Shown here: one piece after another, positions 28,049 to 37,226 of the stretch
How the letters are laid out: the number at the start of each line of letters is the position of its first letter
Position numbering within the stretch: the first letter of the stretch is position 1
Source of the DNA: Pseudomonadota bacterium
GTDB lineage: Bacteria > Pseudomonadota > Gammaproteobacteria > Burkholderiales > Methylophilaceae
Length of the DNA: 64,000 nt
Assembly: GCA_020053735.1 (NCBI GenBank)
Contig: JAGVMP010000012.1
Span: 85,889-149,888, forward strand
Reading direction: 5' to 3'
Notes under the pieces: generated by a model
Told to the model about the DNA's origin: nothing
The model's input: only the letters and a program-made list of their open reading frames with translations
Database searches by the model: none
Translations under genes and position numbers: made by a program

Positions 28049-28795
28049 ATGTCAAATCTCACTAATCAGATCGCTTTAGTCACCGGCGCAAGCCGTGGTA
28101 TAGGCGCAGCTATTGCGCAAGAGCTAGGTAAGCAGGGTGCCACATTGATTGGCACGGCTACTAGCGTCGGTGGTGCTGACAATATCAATGCCAGTCTGAA
28201 AGCGGCAGGTATTACTGGCATGGGGATTGCGCTGGATGTAAACGATGCGGCGCAAATCGAGGCGGTTTTAGCTGAAATTGCCAGCAAGTTCGGCGAAATC
28301 ACTATTCTAGTGAATAACGCAGGTATCACGCGCGATACTTTGTTGATGCGGATGAAAACTGAAGATTGGGATGCCGTTATATCAACTAATTTAACATCCG
28401 TTTACAGAATGAGCCAAGCGGTGTTGCGTCCCATGATGAAAGCACGTACAGGCCGTATCATTAGTATTTCAAGCGTGGTCGGCCATATGGGCAATGCTGG
28501 CCAAACCAATTACGCTGCAGCTAAGGCAGGTATGGCTGGCTTTACCAAATCGTTGGCGGCAGAAGTTGGTAGCCGTAACATTACCGTGAACTGCGTGGCA
28601 CCCGGCTTTATTGATACAGATATGACGGCCGAATTGCCAGAGGCGATTAAGACGAAAATGCTTGAGAATGTACCACTAGGCAGACTAGGCAATGTGAATG
28701 AAATTGCGGCAACCGTGGCATTTTTGGCCAGCCCCAGCGCAGCTTATATTACGGGTGAGACGATACATGTAAATGGCGGCATGTACAGTGCTTAA
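28049..28795 (+). CDS. fabG: 3-oxoacyl-ACP reductase
   Basis: 248-residue classical SDR that reduces 3-oxoacyl-ACP with NADPH. Rossmann motif 'TGASRGIG' (residues 13-20), 'NNAGITRD', catalytic Ser in 'ISISSVVG' and the Tyr/Lys in 'NYAAAKAG', plus 'APGFIDTDMT', are all canonical. It lies between fabD and acpP. Confidence 0.97.
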   Translation: MSNLTNQIALVTGASRGIGAAIAQELGKQGATLIGTATSVGGADNINASLKAAGITGMGIALDVNDAAQIEAVLAEIASKFGEITILVNNAGITRDTLLMRMKTEDWDAVISTNLTSVYRMSQAVLRPMMKARTGRIISISSVVGHMGNAGQTNYAAAKAGMAGFTKSLAAEVGSRNITVNCVAPGFIDTDMTAELPEAIKTKMLENVPLGRLGNVNEIAATVAFLASPSAAYITGETIHVNGGMYSA

Positions 28796-28846
28796 CACCA
28801 ACGCTTAAATATTTGAGATTTTTTGTAAGTATTTTTGTAACAACTT

Positions 28847-28874
28847 TTGTATTTGGGCATAGTTTTGCTAGAAT
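28847..28874 (+). promoter_or_regulatory. Putative acpP promoter
   Basis: TTGTAT (28847-28852), a 16-bp spacer and TAGAAT (28869-28874) lie 45 bp upstream of acpP. A dedicated acpP promoter is common because ACP is needed in excess. Confidence 0.55.
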
Positions 28875-28919
28875 ACGCACTTAGCTGAAAGAGCTATTTT
28901 TAATTAAAGGGGTAAATAG

Positions 28920-29156
28920 ATGTCTGACATCGAACAACGTGTTAAAAAAATTGTGGCTGAACAATTAGGCGCAAATGAGGCGGATGTTAAAAATGCATCA
29001 TCATTCGTTGATGATTTAGGTGCTGATTCACTCGACACAGTAGAGCTAGTGATGGCGCTTGAGGAAGAATTTGACTGCGAGATTCCAGACGAAGAAGCAG
29101 AAAAAATCACTACAGTGCAATTAGCCATTGATTACATCAATACTAACCTCAAATAA
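28920..29156 (+). CDS. acpP: Acyl carrier protein
   Basis: 78 acidic residues; the phosphopantetheine attachment Ser is S37 in '[15 protein letters not shown]'. It carries growing acyl chains for the Fab enzymes and for LpxA/LpxD. A strong Shine-Dalgarno (AAAGGGG) lies upstream, fitting high expression. Confidence 0.98.
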   Translation: MSDIEQRVKKIVAEQLGANEADVKNASSFVDDLGADSLDTVELVMALEEEFDCEIPDEEAEKITTVQLAIDYINTNLK

Positions 29157-29165
29157 ATTCATACC

Positions 29166-29200
29166 TCAGCCCTCACTAGAGGGCTGATTTCTATTCTTTT
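29166..29200 (+). terminator. Hairpin between acpP and fabF
   Basis: CAGCCCTC-acta-GAGGGCTG is followed by a T-rich tail. It probably reduces read-through from the strong acpP transcript into fabF. Confidence 0.75.
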
Positions 29201-29208
29201 ACACAAAT

Positions 29209-30444
29209 ATGACCGCTAAACGCAGAGTTGTGATTACAGGCTTGGGCGTGGTGTCGCCAGTGGGTATCGGCACACGAAACGCTTGGGCAAACCTCATTAA
29301 AGGCCAATCTGGCATTATTCGCATTACCAAATTTGACCCTAGCGCTTTTTCTAGTCAAATTGCCGGTGAGGTAAAAAACTTTAATGTAGAAGACTTTTTG
29401 CCAGCTAAAGATGCGCGCCGCATGGATACTTTTATTCAGTATGGCTTAGCGGCTGGGATTGAAGCATTCAAAGACTCTGGCATAGAAGTCACCGAGCAAA
29501 ATGCAGAGCGTATCGGCGTGTCGATTGGCTCAGGCATTGGCGGTTTGGGGCTGATTGAATCGACCAATGATAATTACGATGAAGGCGGACCACGCAAAAT
29601 TTCACCGTTCTTTATCCCAGGCACCATTATTAATATGATTTCGGGAAATTTAAGCATTATGTTTGGCTTAAAAGGCCCGAATGTGGCGATTGTGACCGCA
29701 TGTACCACAGGCACGCACTCAATCGGTGATGCAGCACGTATGATTGAATATGGCGATGCCGATGTGATGGTCGCAGGGGGTGCTGAAGCGGCAATTACTG
29801 AGCTTTCTGTTGGCGGTTTTGCTTCTGCTCGCGCATTATCAAACCGCAATGATGATCCTGCAACTGCCAGCCGCCCATGGGACAAAGACCGTGACGGCTT
29901 TGTCATAGGCGAGGGCGCAGGTGTACTGGTGCTGGAAGAGTACGAACATGCAAAAGCACGCGGCGCACGCATTTACGCTGAGTTGTCCGGCTATGGCATG
30001 AGTGCGGACGCCTATCATATGACTGCGCCAAATATGGATGGCCCGCGTCGTTCTATGGTAAACGCACTAAAAAATGCAGGCATCAATCCTGAGGATGTAC
30101 AGTTTATGAACGCACATGGCACGTCTACACCATTAGGCGACGCCAACGAAACCAACGCCATTAAAGCGACATTTGGCGACCATGCTTATAATTTGGTGGT
30201 GAACTCAACTAAATCGATGACAGGCCACTTATTAGGTGGTGCTGGTGGTCTAGAATCAGTATTTACCGTGCTTTCTATCTACAATCAAATCTCTCCGCCT
30301 ACCATCAACATTTTCAACCAAGACCCAGAGTGCGATTTAGACTATTGCGCTAATACGGCACGCGATTTAAAAATAACCTACGCGCTAAAAAATAACTTTG
30401 GCTTCGGTGGAACAAATGGAAGTCTGGTGTTTAAAAAGATATAA
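29209..30444 (+). CDS. fabF: 3-oxoacyl-ACP synthase II
   Basis: 411-residue elongating condensing enzyme. Cys-His-His catalytic set: '[14 protein letters not shown]', '[14 protein letters not shown]' and '[15 protein letters not shown]'. A C-terminal '[14 protein letters not shown]' is typical. It is 52 bp after acpP and ends at a strong terminator. Confidence 0.97.
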   Translation: MTAKRRVVITGLGVVSPVGIGTRNAWANLIKGQSGIIRITKFDPSAFSSQIAGEVKNFNVEDFLPAKDARRMDTFIQYGLAAGIEAFKDSGIEVTEQNAERIGVSIGSGIGGLGLIESTNDNYDEGGPRKISPFFIPGTIINMISGNLSIMFGLKGPNVAIVTACTTGTHSIGDAARMIEYGDADVMVAGGAEAAITELSVGGFASARALSNRNDDPATASRPWDKDRDGFVIGEGAGVLVLEEYEHAKARGARIYAELSGYGMSADAYHMTAPNMDGPRRSMVNALKNAGINPEDVQFMNAHGTSTPLGDANETNAIKATFGDHAYNLVVNSTKSMTGHLLGGAGGLESVFTVLSIYNQISPPTINIFNQDPECDLDYCANTARDLKITYALKNNFGFGGTNGSLVFKKI

Positions 30445-30477
30445 GTTTTCAAGAAAATATAGCCATTCACTATTTTA

Positions 30478-30508
30478 TTAAGCCTGCTTTTGCAGGCTTT
30501 TTTATTAC
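30478..30508 (+). terminator. Rho-independent terminator after fabF
   Basis: AAGCCTGC-tttt-GCAGGCTT followed by TTTTTATT closes the fatty-acid operon. Confidence 0.9.
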
Positions 30509-30564
30509 CAAAAATTTTGCAGCTGGCTTTTTAAAACGCTTGGCCTATGGTTTAATGCTAGCTC

Positions 30565-31416
30565 ATGGCGCATACGCATTTATATCTTGTAAACGGCAGT
30601 TTTAATCAGGCTATCTCGCCGTTTGATCGCGGCTTCGCTTATGGCGACGGCGTGTTTCGTACCATTAAGATGGTCGGTGGTTTGCCAGAGTACTGGCCGC
30701 AACATTATCAAAAACTGGTGGCCGATTGCGCCGCAATTAACATCGTCTGTCCCAGCGCAGAATTGTTGATGAGTGATTTATCACAACTATTTCTAGCCGA
30801 TTCTGAAACTGAAAACCATGCGGCAGTGGCTAAAATTATCATCACACGCGGCGAAGGTAATCGCGGCTATACACCGCCCGCCATTACGGCACCAATGCGT
30901 GTTGTATTGAAATCGGATATGCCAGAATACCCCGAAAAACGATTCAGCGATGGTATTAACTTAACGGTGTGCGAAACGCGCTTGGCTGCGCAACCTAAAC
31001 TAGCTGGCATCAAGAGTCTAAACCGCCTAGAAAATGTGCTGGCACGCATGGAGTGGAACGACTCGACGATTGCCGATGGCATCATGCTGGATATGAACGA
31101 TAACGTCATTGAATGCACAGCAGCTAATATTTTTGCCCGCTTTGATGATACATTGATTACTCCTGACTTGCGGCAATGTGGAATCGCTGGCATAACTCGG
31201 CAACGCATTACTGAGCTTGCACCCACACTGTCGCTTAATATCTCTGTAGAAATGTTTGGTTTGGAAAAATTGTGCCGAGCAGATGAGGTGGTGATTTGCA
31301 GCAGCCTGTATGGGGCGTGGCAAGTAAAAACCGTGCAAGTTAGCGAGACTCAACAAAAAAGTATTAAAGCAGGCGCTCTGGCAATCAATATTCGTGCGGC
31401 TCTCAGAGCATTATAA
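30565..31416 (+). CDS. pabC: Aminodeoxychorismate lyase
   Basis: 283-residue class-IV PLP enzyme that forms 4-aminobenzoate and pyruvate for folate. 'FDRGFAYGDGVFRTIKM' (residues 20-36), the PLP Lys in 'AGIKSLNRLENV' and 'ECTAANIFAR' are family signatures. It lies in the usual fabF-pabC-mltG order. Class IV also includes branched-chain and D-amino-acid transaminases; context settles the choice. Confidence 0.92.
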   Translation: MAHTHLYLVNGSFNQAISPFDRGFAYGDGVFRTIKMVGGLPEYWPQHYQKLVADCAAINIVCPSAELLMSDLSQLFLADSETENHAAVAKIIITRGEGNRGYTPPAITAPMRVVLKSDMPEYPEKRFSDGINLTVCETRLAAQPKLAGIKSLNRLENVLARMEWNDSTIADGIMLDMNDNVIECTAANIFARFDDTLITPDLRQCGIAGITRQRITELAPTLSLNISVEMFGLEKLCRADEVVICSSLYGAWQVKTVQVSETQQKSIKAGALAINIRAALRAL

Positions 31417-31417
31417 A

Positions 31418-32425
31418 ATGATACGGCTGATTAAATATGCGATTTTAATAGCTGCAATCTTAGTGTTGAGCTTTGGTGCGTGGCTGTTTATATATGCCAG
31501 AACACCGCTCAATTTGAGCCCGCAAGCGCAAGAAATCAGTATTAAGCCTAAAAGCAGCTTAAAAAGCATTGCCAACCAGCTGGTTGAACAGCGAGTGATT
31601 GCCAACGCTTTGCCGTTTATCATTTTGGCGCGCGTGCTGGGCAAAGAGCCTTATTTACAAGCTGGCGACTACACGCTGAATAAAAATGTTTCAACTTATC
31701 AACTCATGCTGTCGCTGAATCACGGCAAATCGACACAAGGCAGCATTATTTTTATTGAAGGTAAAACCTTTAAGCAAATGCGTACAAAATTAGCCAAGAA
31801 TGATGCAGTGAAAAACACCATTAATGGTTTAACTGACGCAGAAATTATGCGTTTGGTGGGCAAAGGCGAAAAACATCCAGAAGGTCTATTTTTCCCTGAT
31901 ACTTTTTACTTTGACCGCAACACGGCAGATACTATTTTACTAAAGCGCGCTTATGACAGCATGCAGGCTAAACTTAAAGTTGCTTGGGCGAATCGTGCGC
32001 CAAATTTGCCTTATAAAAACAGTTATGAAGCACTGATTATGGCGTCGATTATTGAGAAAGAAACAGGGAAAGCCAGTGAACGACCCATGATTTCTGGCGT
32101 GTTTTTGAACCGTTTGCGTATCGGCATGCGTCTACAAACCGACCCGACAGTGATTTATGGCATGGGCGACAACTTTGATGGCAATATTCGCCGTAAAGAT
32201 TTGACCGCCGATACACCTTACAATACTTATACCCGCGATGGCTTACCACCAACGCCGATTGCCATGCCTGGCTTAGCTGCCATTGAAGCAGCGTTGCATC
32301 CGGAAAAAACTAAAGCGCTGTATTTTGTAGGGAAGGGTGACGGCAGCCACGCATTTAGTAACTCATTGCTAGAACATAACCAGGCTGTGGCAAAATATCA
32401 ACTTAATCAAAAAAAGAAAAAATAA
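31418..32425 (+). CDS. mltG: Endolytic murein transglycosylase
   Basis: 335 residues from the ATG at 31418, directly at a membrane anchor (residues 4-25). A LysM-like region follows, then the YceG/MltG catalytic core with 'IMASIIEKETG' (catalytic Glu), 'VFLNRLRIGMRLQTDPTVIYG' and 'TPYNTYTRDGLPPTPIAMPG'. MltG cuts nascent glycan strands and sets their length. The stop overlaps the tmk start by one base. Confidence 0.95.
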   Translation: MIRLIKYAILIAAILVLSFGAWLFIYARTPLNLSPQAQEISIKPKSSLKSIANQLVEQRVIANALPFIILARVLGKEPYLQAGDYTLNKNVSTYQLMLSLNHGKSTQGSIIFIEGKTFKQMRTKLAKNDAVKNTINGLTDAEIMRLVGKGEKHPEGLFFPDTFYFDRNTADTILLKRAYDSMQAKLKVAWANRAPNLPYKNSYEALIMASIIEKETGKASERPMISGVFLNRLRIGMRLQTDPTVIYGMGDNFDGNIRRKDLTADTPYNTYTRDGLPPTPIAMPGLAAIEAALHPEKTKALYFVGKGDGSHAFSNSLLEHNQAVAKYQLNQKKKK

Positions 32426-33048
32426 TGGCGATAGCATCTAAAAAACGCGGTAAATTTATCACGCTAGAAGGCATGGATGGCGCAGGCAAAAGTACGCACA
32501 TTCCGACTATTATTGCAGCACTTAAGGCGCGTGGTATTGAAGTGGTATCTACGCGAGAGCCAGGCGGAACAAGGCTTGGTGAGCAATTACGCGCTTTGTT
32601 ATTGCACGATGCAATGCATGCAGAAACCGAAACTTTGCTGATGTTTGCAGCACGGCGTGAGCATATTGAAACGGTGATAACGCCCGCTTTAAAGCGCGGT
32701 GCTTATGTGTTATCTGACCGTTTTACTGACGCAACCTATGCTTATCAGTGTGGTGCAAAAGGTGTTTCCGCTAGCAAGATTAAGCAACTGGAAAAGTGGG
32801 TGCAAGGCAAATTACAGCCAGATTTGACACTGCTTTTTGATGTGCCTGTCGAAATTAGCATGAAGAGACTGATTACGGCGCGCGAGCCTGATAAGTTTGA
32901 ACGTGAAGACGCAAAGTTTTTTGAGAAATTACGCTCGGCTTATTTAACGCGTGCAGAAGAAAATCCAACACGTTTTCGTGTGATAGATGCAAATCAAGCC
33001 TTAGATAAAGTTAAAGTAATAGTTGAAAATATAGTTTCAACCATATGA
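32425..33048 (+). CDS. tmk: Thymidylate kinase
   Basis: 207 residues; it phosphorylates dTMP to dTDP. P-loop 'EGMDGAGKSTH' (residues 15-25), 'TREPGGTRLGEQLR' (DR-type motif region), 'VLSDRFTDATYAYQ' and a lid region are present. It overlaps mltG by one base and precedes holB. Confidence 0.96.
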   Translation: MAIASKKRGKFITLEGMDGAGKSTHIPTIIAALKARGIEVVSTREPGGTRLGEQLRALLLHDAMHAETETLLMFAARREHIETVITPALKRGAYVLSDRFTDATYAYQCGAKGVSASKIKQLEKWVQGKLQPDLTLLFDVPVEISMKRLITAREPDKFEREDAKFFEKLRSAYLTRAEENPTRFRVIDANQALDKVKVIVENIVSTI

Positions 33049-33077
33049 TTGTTAAATAATAAAATGTAACTATAAAA

Positions 33078-34082
33078 ATGTACTCGTGGCAAAATAAACA
33101 GTGGCAACATATCATGCAGCAGGGCGCCCAGTCGCCAAACTCAAAGCTGCCGCATGCGCTGTTATTACGTGGCCGTGCCGGTATTGGCAAACAGGATTTT
33201 GCACTTGATGTGGCTAAAGCAATTTTGTGCCAACAATCGAGCGAACAACAGCCCGCATGCAACAGTTGCCCCAGCTGCAGTTGGTTTGCTGAGGGCACGC
33301 ACCCAGATTTTATGTTGATTGGTGCAGAGGACAGTGATGACGCTGAAGAAGTGGTCAAGAAAAAAACCACTAAAAAAAGCCAAATATCTGTGGCAAAAAT
33401 ACGTCAACTCATTGATTATTTGACACTTTCCAGCCACCAAGTGAACGGCTATCGCGTGATTATTATTTCGCCTGCAGATATGCTGAATGGCGCGTCTGCC
33501 AATGCCTTACTAAAAATGTTGGAAGAGCCACCTGCAAAAACTTTGTTTTTGTTGGTTACTAGCCAACCGCAGCGCTTGTTAGCCACCATTACCAGTCGCT
33601 GCCAGGCCATCGATATGCCGCTGCCAAGCAGGGCAGAAGCACTTGCATGGCTGACTTCACAACAAGTCACGCAGGCCGAAACTGCGCTTGACTTAGCAGG
33701 TGGCGCACCATTGCTAGCGCTGCAAATGGCTGAGGAGGGCGAAGTTGGCACCAGCCTGCTCAAAAATCTTGCCCTTGGGGCTAAGCTGGATCCATTTACC
33801 TGCGCACCTTTATTTTTGGGATTGGGCATGGAGCGTGCTATTGAAACCCTGCAAAAATGGCTGTTCGACATGCAAGCTTACAAGCTCGCGCAGGTTTTGC
33901 GCTACCACGCGCAACAAGCTAATGCTTTGCAAGCTTTGGCTAAAAGCGTAAACTTACCCCTATTATTACGTTTTCAAGACACATTACTTGAAGCAAAAAA
34001 GACGGCGAATCATCCACTTAGTAATGAAGCGCAATTAGAAAATATATTGCTACAATATACTAAGATTTTTAAGGTAAATTAG
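33078..34082 (+). CDS. holB: DNA polymerase III delta' subunit
   Basis: 334 residues of the clamp-loader delta' type. 'HALLLRGRAGIGKQDFALDVAKAILC' is a P-loop-like element. A zinc module 'CNSCPSCSWF' follows, and 'NALLKMLEEPPAKTLFLLVTSQPQRLLATITSRCQ' contains the SRC motif that acts as arginine finger. Its place between tmk and a pilZ gene is standard in betaproteobacteria. Confidence 0.93.
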   Translation: MYSWQNKQWQHIMQQGAQSPNSKLPHALLLRGRAGIGKQDFALDVAKAILCQQSSEQQPACNSCPSCSWFAEGTHPDFMLIGAEDSDDAEEVVKKKTTKKSQISVAKIRQLIDYLTLSSHQVNGYRVIIISPADMLNGASANALLKMLEEPPAKTLFLLVTSQPQRLLATITSRCQAIDMPLPSRAEALAWLTSQQVTQAETALDLAGGAPLLALQMAEEGEVGTSLLKNLALGAKLDPFTCAPLFLGLGMERAIETLQKWLFDMQAYKLAQVLRYHAQQANALQALAKSVNLPLLLRFQDTLLEAKKTANHPLSNEAQLENILLQYTKIFKVN

Positions 34083-34118
34083 TACTATTTAAGAGATTAT
34101 TTAAGGCATCAGCTCAAT

Positions 34119-34496
34119 ATGAATATACAAGCCAATACCGACCAAATTAAAGATGCAAGCAACAAGCCCGGCGTACTCTCGCTGGCGATTAAAGAAAAAT
34201 CTGCGCTGTATGCTGCTTTTATGCCTTATGTAAAAGGTGGCGGTTTATTTATACCCACTAATAAAAATTTTAAAATTGGCGAAGAAGTATTTATGCTGCT
34301 GAGCTTGGTAGATGACCCAATGAAACTAAAAGTGGTGGGCAAAGTGATTTGGATTACGCCTTCCCCACAAGCCAACCGACCACAAGGCATTGGCGTGCAA
34401 TTCAGCGAAAAAGATGGTGGCTTAGAAGTGAAAAACAAAATTGAGGCTCTATTGGGTGGTGCATTAAAAACCAATCGCGCTACGCACACCATGTAA
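34119..34496 (+). CDS. pilZ: PilZ domain protein
   Basis: 125 residues: 'FMPYVKGGGLFIPTNKNFKIGEEVFMLLSLVDDPMKLKVVGKVIWITP' matches the PilZ protein of type IV pilus systems encoded beside holB and tatD. The canonical c-di-GMP motif RxxxR...D/NxSxxG is not seen, as in other PilZ proteins of this orthologous group, which work through protein contacts rather than the second messenger. Confidence 0.88.
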   Translation: MNIQANTDQIKDASNKPGVLSLAIKEKSALYAAFMPYVKGGGLFIPTNKNFKIGEEVFMLLSLVDDPMKLKVVGKVIWITPSPQANRPQGIGVQFSEKDGGLEVKNKIEALLGGALKTNRATHTM

Positions 34497-34507
34497 GCTT
34501 CCATTGA

Positions 34508-34549
34508 GCAGCCCTGAAAGCCAATACCCATGCGCCTTACAGAGCATGC
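34508..34549. repeat. Interspersed hairpin repeat, copy 3 (variant)
   Basis: GCCCTG ... CAGAGC arms with one mismatch around 'AAAGCCAATACCCATGCGCC'. The core has two or three changes from copies 1 and 2. It lies between pilZ and tatD. Confidence 0.55.
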
Positions 34550-34579
34550 TTTTATGTCACGTATCATTTTAACCAGAAT

Positions 34580-35359
34580 ATGATGTTAGTCGATTCCCAC
34601 TGTCACCTTAATTTCTCCGAGTTCACCGACAACATGAGCACGGTACGCGAGCAAATGCAAGCATCAGAAGTTGGCCATGCGCTGTGCGTGTCAGTTACTT
34701 TAGATAAATTCCCTGAAGTACTTAGCTTGGCTGAGCAATTTGAAAACTTTTATGCCTCTGTTGGCGTACACCCAGACTACGAAGATATTGAAGAACCTAG
34801 TGTGGAAACGCTCGTCAGACTAGCTCAGCACCCAAAAATAGTCGCCATTGGTGAAACTGGGCTGGATTATTTCCGTCTGACAGGCGATTTAGAATGGCAG
34901 CGCGAGCGCTTTCGCACGCACATACGCGCGGCTGTTTTGGCGGATAAGCCCTTGATTATTCACACCCGCAGCGCAGCAGAAGACACTTTACGCATTATGC
35001 AGGAAGAGGGTGCCGATAGAATTGGAGGGGTGATGCATTGCTTTACGGAGAATTTAGAGGTGGCACTAGCTGCCATTGAAATGGGCTTTTATATCTCGTT
35101 TTCGGGCATTGTCACCTTTAAAAATGCAACTCAAATCAAGGAAGTAGCACAGGCAATTCCACTCAACAAAATATTGGTTGAAACAGATTCACCCTACCTA
35201 GCGCCAGTGCCGTTTCGTGGCAAAACCAATCAGCCTGCTTACGTCAAATATGTAGCGCAAGAAATTGCCAATTTACGCGGCATTAGCTTAGAGGAAGTGA
35301 TGCACGCCACCACACAGAATTTTTTTAGTTTGTTTAAGCACGCAGTGCCAGTTCAATAA
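34580..35359 (+). CDS. TatD-family metal-dependent hydrolase
   Basis: 259 residues: 'MLVDSHCHLNF' gives the HxH metal site; 'AIGETGLDYF', 'PLIIHTRSAAEDT', 'GVMHCFTENLEVA' and 'LVETDSPYLAPVPFRGKTNQP' complete the TatD TIM-barrel. Members act as DNases or tRNA-linked deacylases; the exact substrate here is not known. Its stop overlaps the next start. Confidence 0.92.
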   Translation: MMLVDSHCHLNFSEFTDNMSTVREQMQASEVGHALCVSVTLDKFPEVLSLAEQFENFYASVGVHPDYEDIEEPSVETLVRLAQHPKIVAIGETGLDYFRLTGDLEWQRERFRTHIRAAVLADKPLIIHTRSAAEDTLRIMQEEGADRIGGVMHCFTENLEVALAAIEMGFYISFSGIVTFKNATQIKEVAQAIPLNKILVETDSPYLAPVPFRGKTNQPAYVKYVAQEIANLRGISLEEVMHATTQNFFSLFKHAVPVQ

Positions 35360-36138
35360 TGCAACTCACCATGTTAGGCGTAGGTTCCAGCGCAGGTACG
35401 CCAGTAGTAGGCTGTAGCTGCGCAACTTGTGTATCGACTAATGTACGCAACAAGCGCTCACGCTGCTCCAGCTTAATCACGCTGGATTCAGGCGAAAATA
35501 TACTGATTGATACTGGCCCAGATTTACGCAGCCAAGCTTTGCGTGAAAATATTAAACGGGTTGATGCCGTGCTTTATACGCACACGCATGCAGATCACCT
35601 GCATGGCATAGACGATTTACGTGCCTTCTGCCAAATCCAGCGTTGCCAGATTCCTTTATACGCCAAAGATGATGCAGTGGCGCATATCACCCAAAAATTT
35701 GGCTATGCCTTGCGGGAGCCAATGGCAACTTTTTGGGATTTACCCGTATTGCGCATTGAAACCATCTCTGCGCCATTCAAATTGTTTGGCGCGGGTGTTA
35801 CACCAATTCCTGTGCAACATGGCAGAAGTCAAATTTTCGGCTATCGGATTGGGAATATGGCCTATATGACCGATGTATCTGAAATTCCGGAGTCTTCGTT
35901 TGCATTGCTTCAAGGTTTGGATATCTTATTGATTGATTGTCTGCGCGAAGCAGCACACCCCACGCATATTAATATTGAACAAAGCTTGGCTTACATAAGT
36001 CGTATCAATGCAAAACAAAGCTATATGATTCATATGACACATGAATTAGAATACGCAACGTTAACCAACATGTTGACAAGTAAACTTCAAAAAGATGTAT
36101 TTGTAGGCTTTGATGGCTTAAAATTAATCTTTAGTTGA
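35359..36138 (+). CDS. MBL-fold metallo-hydrolase (PhnP-like)
   Basis: 259 residues. A structural zinc knot 'GCSCATCVS' (residues ~18-26) is followed by the metallo-beta-lactamase motif 'HTHADHLHGIDDLR', then 'PVQHG', 'YMTDVSE' and 'MIHMTHEL'. The zinc knot and length match PhnP-like phosphodiesterases. There are no phosphonate genes nearby, so the substrate is open. It overlaps tatD by one base, and the tatD-MBL pair is common in betaproteobacteria. Confidence 0.88.
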   Translation: MQLTMLGVGSSAGTPVVGCSCATCVSTNVRNKRSRCSSLITLDSGENILIDTGPDLRSQALRENIKRVDAVLYTHTHADHLHGIDDLRAFCQIQRCQIPLYAKDDAVAHITQKFGYALREPMATFWDLPVLRIETISAPFKLFGAGVTPIPVQHGRSQIFGYRIGNMAYMTDVSEIPESSFALLQGLDILLIDCLREAAHPTHINIEQSLAYISRINAKQSYMIHMTHELEYATLTNMLTSKLQKDVFVGFDGLKLIFS

Positions 36139-36222
36139 TAGTCATGCATAGGCCAAGTCAACAAAATGGCTTAGAACGCGTTAAATTAAGTAATCATTCA
36201 TTTAAGGGTATAAGGGTAAAAA

Positions 36223-36600
36223 ATGCTAAGTAATTTAGTTACATTTAAGAGAATTTTATTAGGGAGCCTTGTCTTGGGCATGCTTGCTACAAGCCAAGTG
36301 TTTGCGGCAGGTAAAACTTATACAGAAGATGAATTTATCTCCAATTTTAGTGGTAAGTCAAAAAAAGTAATTACGGCCAAATTAGGTAAACCAGGTAAAA
36401 CACAGTTATCTGTAAAGCCTAGCAACGCCGCAGCAGTCACTGGTAAGAACCTAGATGATAAGAAAAATAAACCTGTTAAAGTTGAGATGTGGTACTACAG
36501 CAACGTTGTGAAGTACGATTCAAAACGCACGTATAAAGAAACAGAGCTAACTTTTGTGAATGACCGCGTAATGAATATCGCGTTTTTCAATAACAGGTAA
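36223..36600 (+). CDS. Small exported protein, SmpA/BamE-like
   Basis: 125 residues with a signal peptide ending 'SQVFAAGK'. The mature part starts with 'FISNFSGKSKKVITAKLGKPGKT', which recalls the helix-plus-'LGxP' start of the SmpA/OmlA fold, and ends in a beta stretch 'KETELTFVNDRVMNIAFFNNR'. No lipobox is seen. The fold resemblance is tentative and function unknown. A strong bidirectional hairpin follows. Confidence 0.65.
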   Translation: MLSNLVTFKRILLGSLVLGMLATSQVFAAGKTYTEDEFISNFSGKSKKVITAKLGKPGKTQLSVKPSNAAAVTGKNLDDKKNKPVKVEMWYYSNVVKYDSKRTYKETELTFVNDRVMNIAFFNNR

Positions 36601-36621
36601 GACGTTGTTTCTCGTTGCTTC

Positions 36622-36652
36622 AATAAGCCAAGCCTAAACGCTTGGCTTATTT
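36622..36652 (+). terminator. Strong hairpin terminator
   Basis: A perfect 12-bp stem AATAAGCCAAGC / GCTTGGCTTATT with a 6-base loop ends the core-genome run. Confidence 0.85.
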
Positions 36653-36759
36653 ATCATTTAATCCACGCTATTAATTCATTAAGTGCGTCATCGTACATAC
36701 AAGGCTTCCCGTAGAGCATAACCTTAATATCGTTTAAACACTATTAAAGGAGAATTCTC

Positions 36760-37008
36760 ATGGAAAAATTCAATGTTTGGAAAATTTTAGTATTATTTAC
36801 TTTCGTCCTTTGTGTAGGATGTAATGGGTCAAAACCTCAAGGTGGTACCGACACAGGAGCTGGTGGTACTCAGGCAGAGGTCTCTGGTACAGGAGATGCT
36901 ACTAGTGGCGCTGGGACAGGAACCGGCGGTACAGAGACAGGTGGTGCTGGTACAGGAGATGCTACTAGTGGTGCTGGGACAGGAACTGGCGGTACTCCAG
37001 AAAAATAG
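36760..37008 (+). CDS. Gly/Thr-repeat lipoprotein
   Basis: 82 residues. The signal peptide ends in a lipobox 'LCVGC' (Cys ~23). The mature chain is almost wholly Gly, Thr, Ala, Ser, Asp and Glu, built on 'GTGDATSGAGTGTGGT'. At DNA level this is a 63-bp direct repeat (units beginning near 36888 and 36951) differing at few bases. AGGAG lies upstream of the ATG. It is probably a lipid-anchored flexible linker or surface tail; no family was recognised. It is the last gene before the transposition module. Confidence 0.6.
   Translation: MEKFNVWKILVLFTFVLCVGCNGSKPQGGTDTGAGGTQAEVSGTGDATSGAGTGTGGTETGGAGTGDATSGAGTGTGGTPEK
36888..37001 (+). repeat. 63-bp in-frame direct repeat in the lipoprotein gene
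   Basis: Two near-identical units start with TACAGGAGATGCTACTAGTGG at 36888 and 36951 and keep frame (21 codons). The second is truncated by the gene end. Such repeats can expand or contract by slippage. Confidence 0.75.
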
Positions 37009-37051
37009 TCATGTTCGTTATTTGGATGTTCTAGTTCACTTTAAACTCAAA

Positions 37052-37076
37052 AAGCCCCGAATAGGGGCTTTTCGCG
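37052..37076 (+). terminator. Terminator after the lipoprotein gene
   Basis: AAAAGCCCC-gaata-GGGGCTTTT, 43 bp past the stop codon. Confidence 0.85.
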
Positions 37077-37148
37077 CGCTAAAGTAATTGTTTTTACAGT
37101 TAAAATTTTTAACCAATTGATAAATATAGGCATATAATAATTCGTCAG

Positions 37149-37179
37149 TGTTTATCTAAGTGTTTAATATAAAGATAAA
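37149..37179. promoter_or_regulatory. Inverted repeat upstream of the TnsA-like gene
   Basis: GTTTATCT and AGATAAAC, separated by 15 bases, lie about 50 bp before the first transposition gene. It may be an operator or a transposase-binding site. A second palindrome, GTTAAAATTTTTAAC, lies near 37099. Confidence 0.45.
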
Positions 37180-37226
37180 CTCTTTCATGTTTCGCTTTTT
37201 GTTACATTCAATCATTCGAGAAGAAT

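Noticed and set aside
36760..37008. Gly/Thr repeats as a CRISPR or tandem-repeat array
   Set aside because: Only two in-frame units inside a lipoprotein gene, without spacers.
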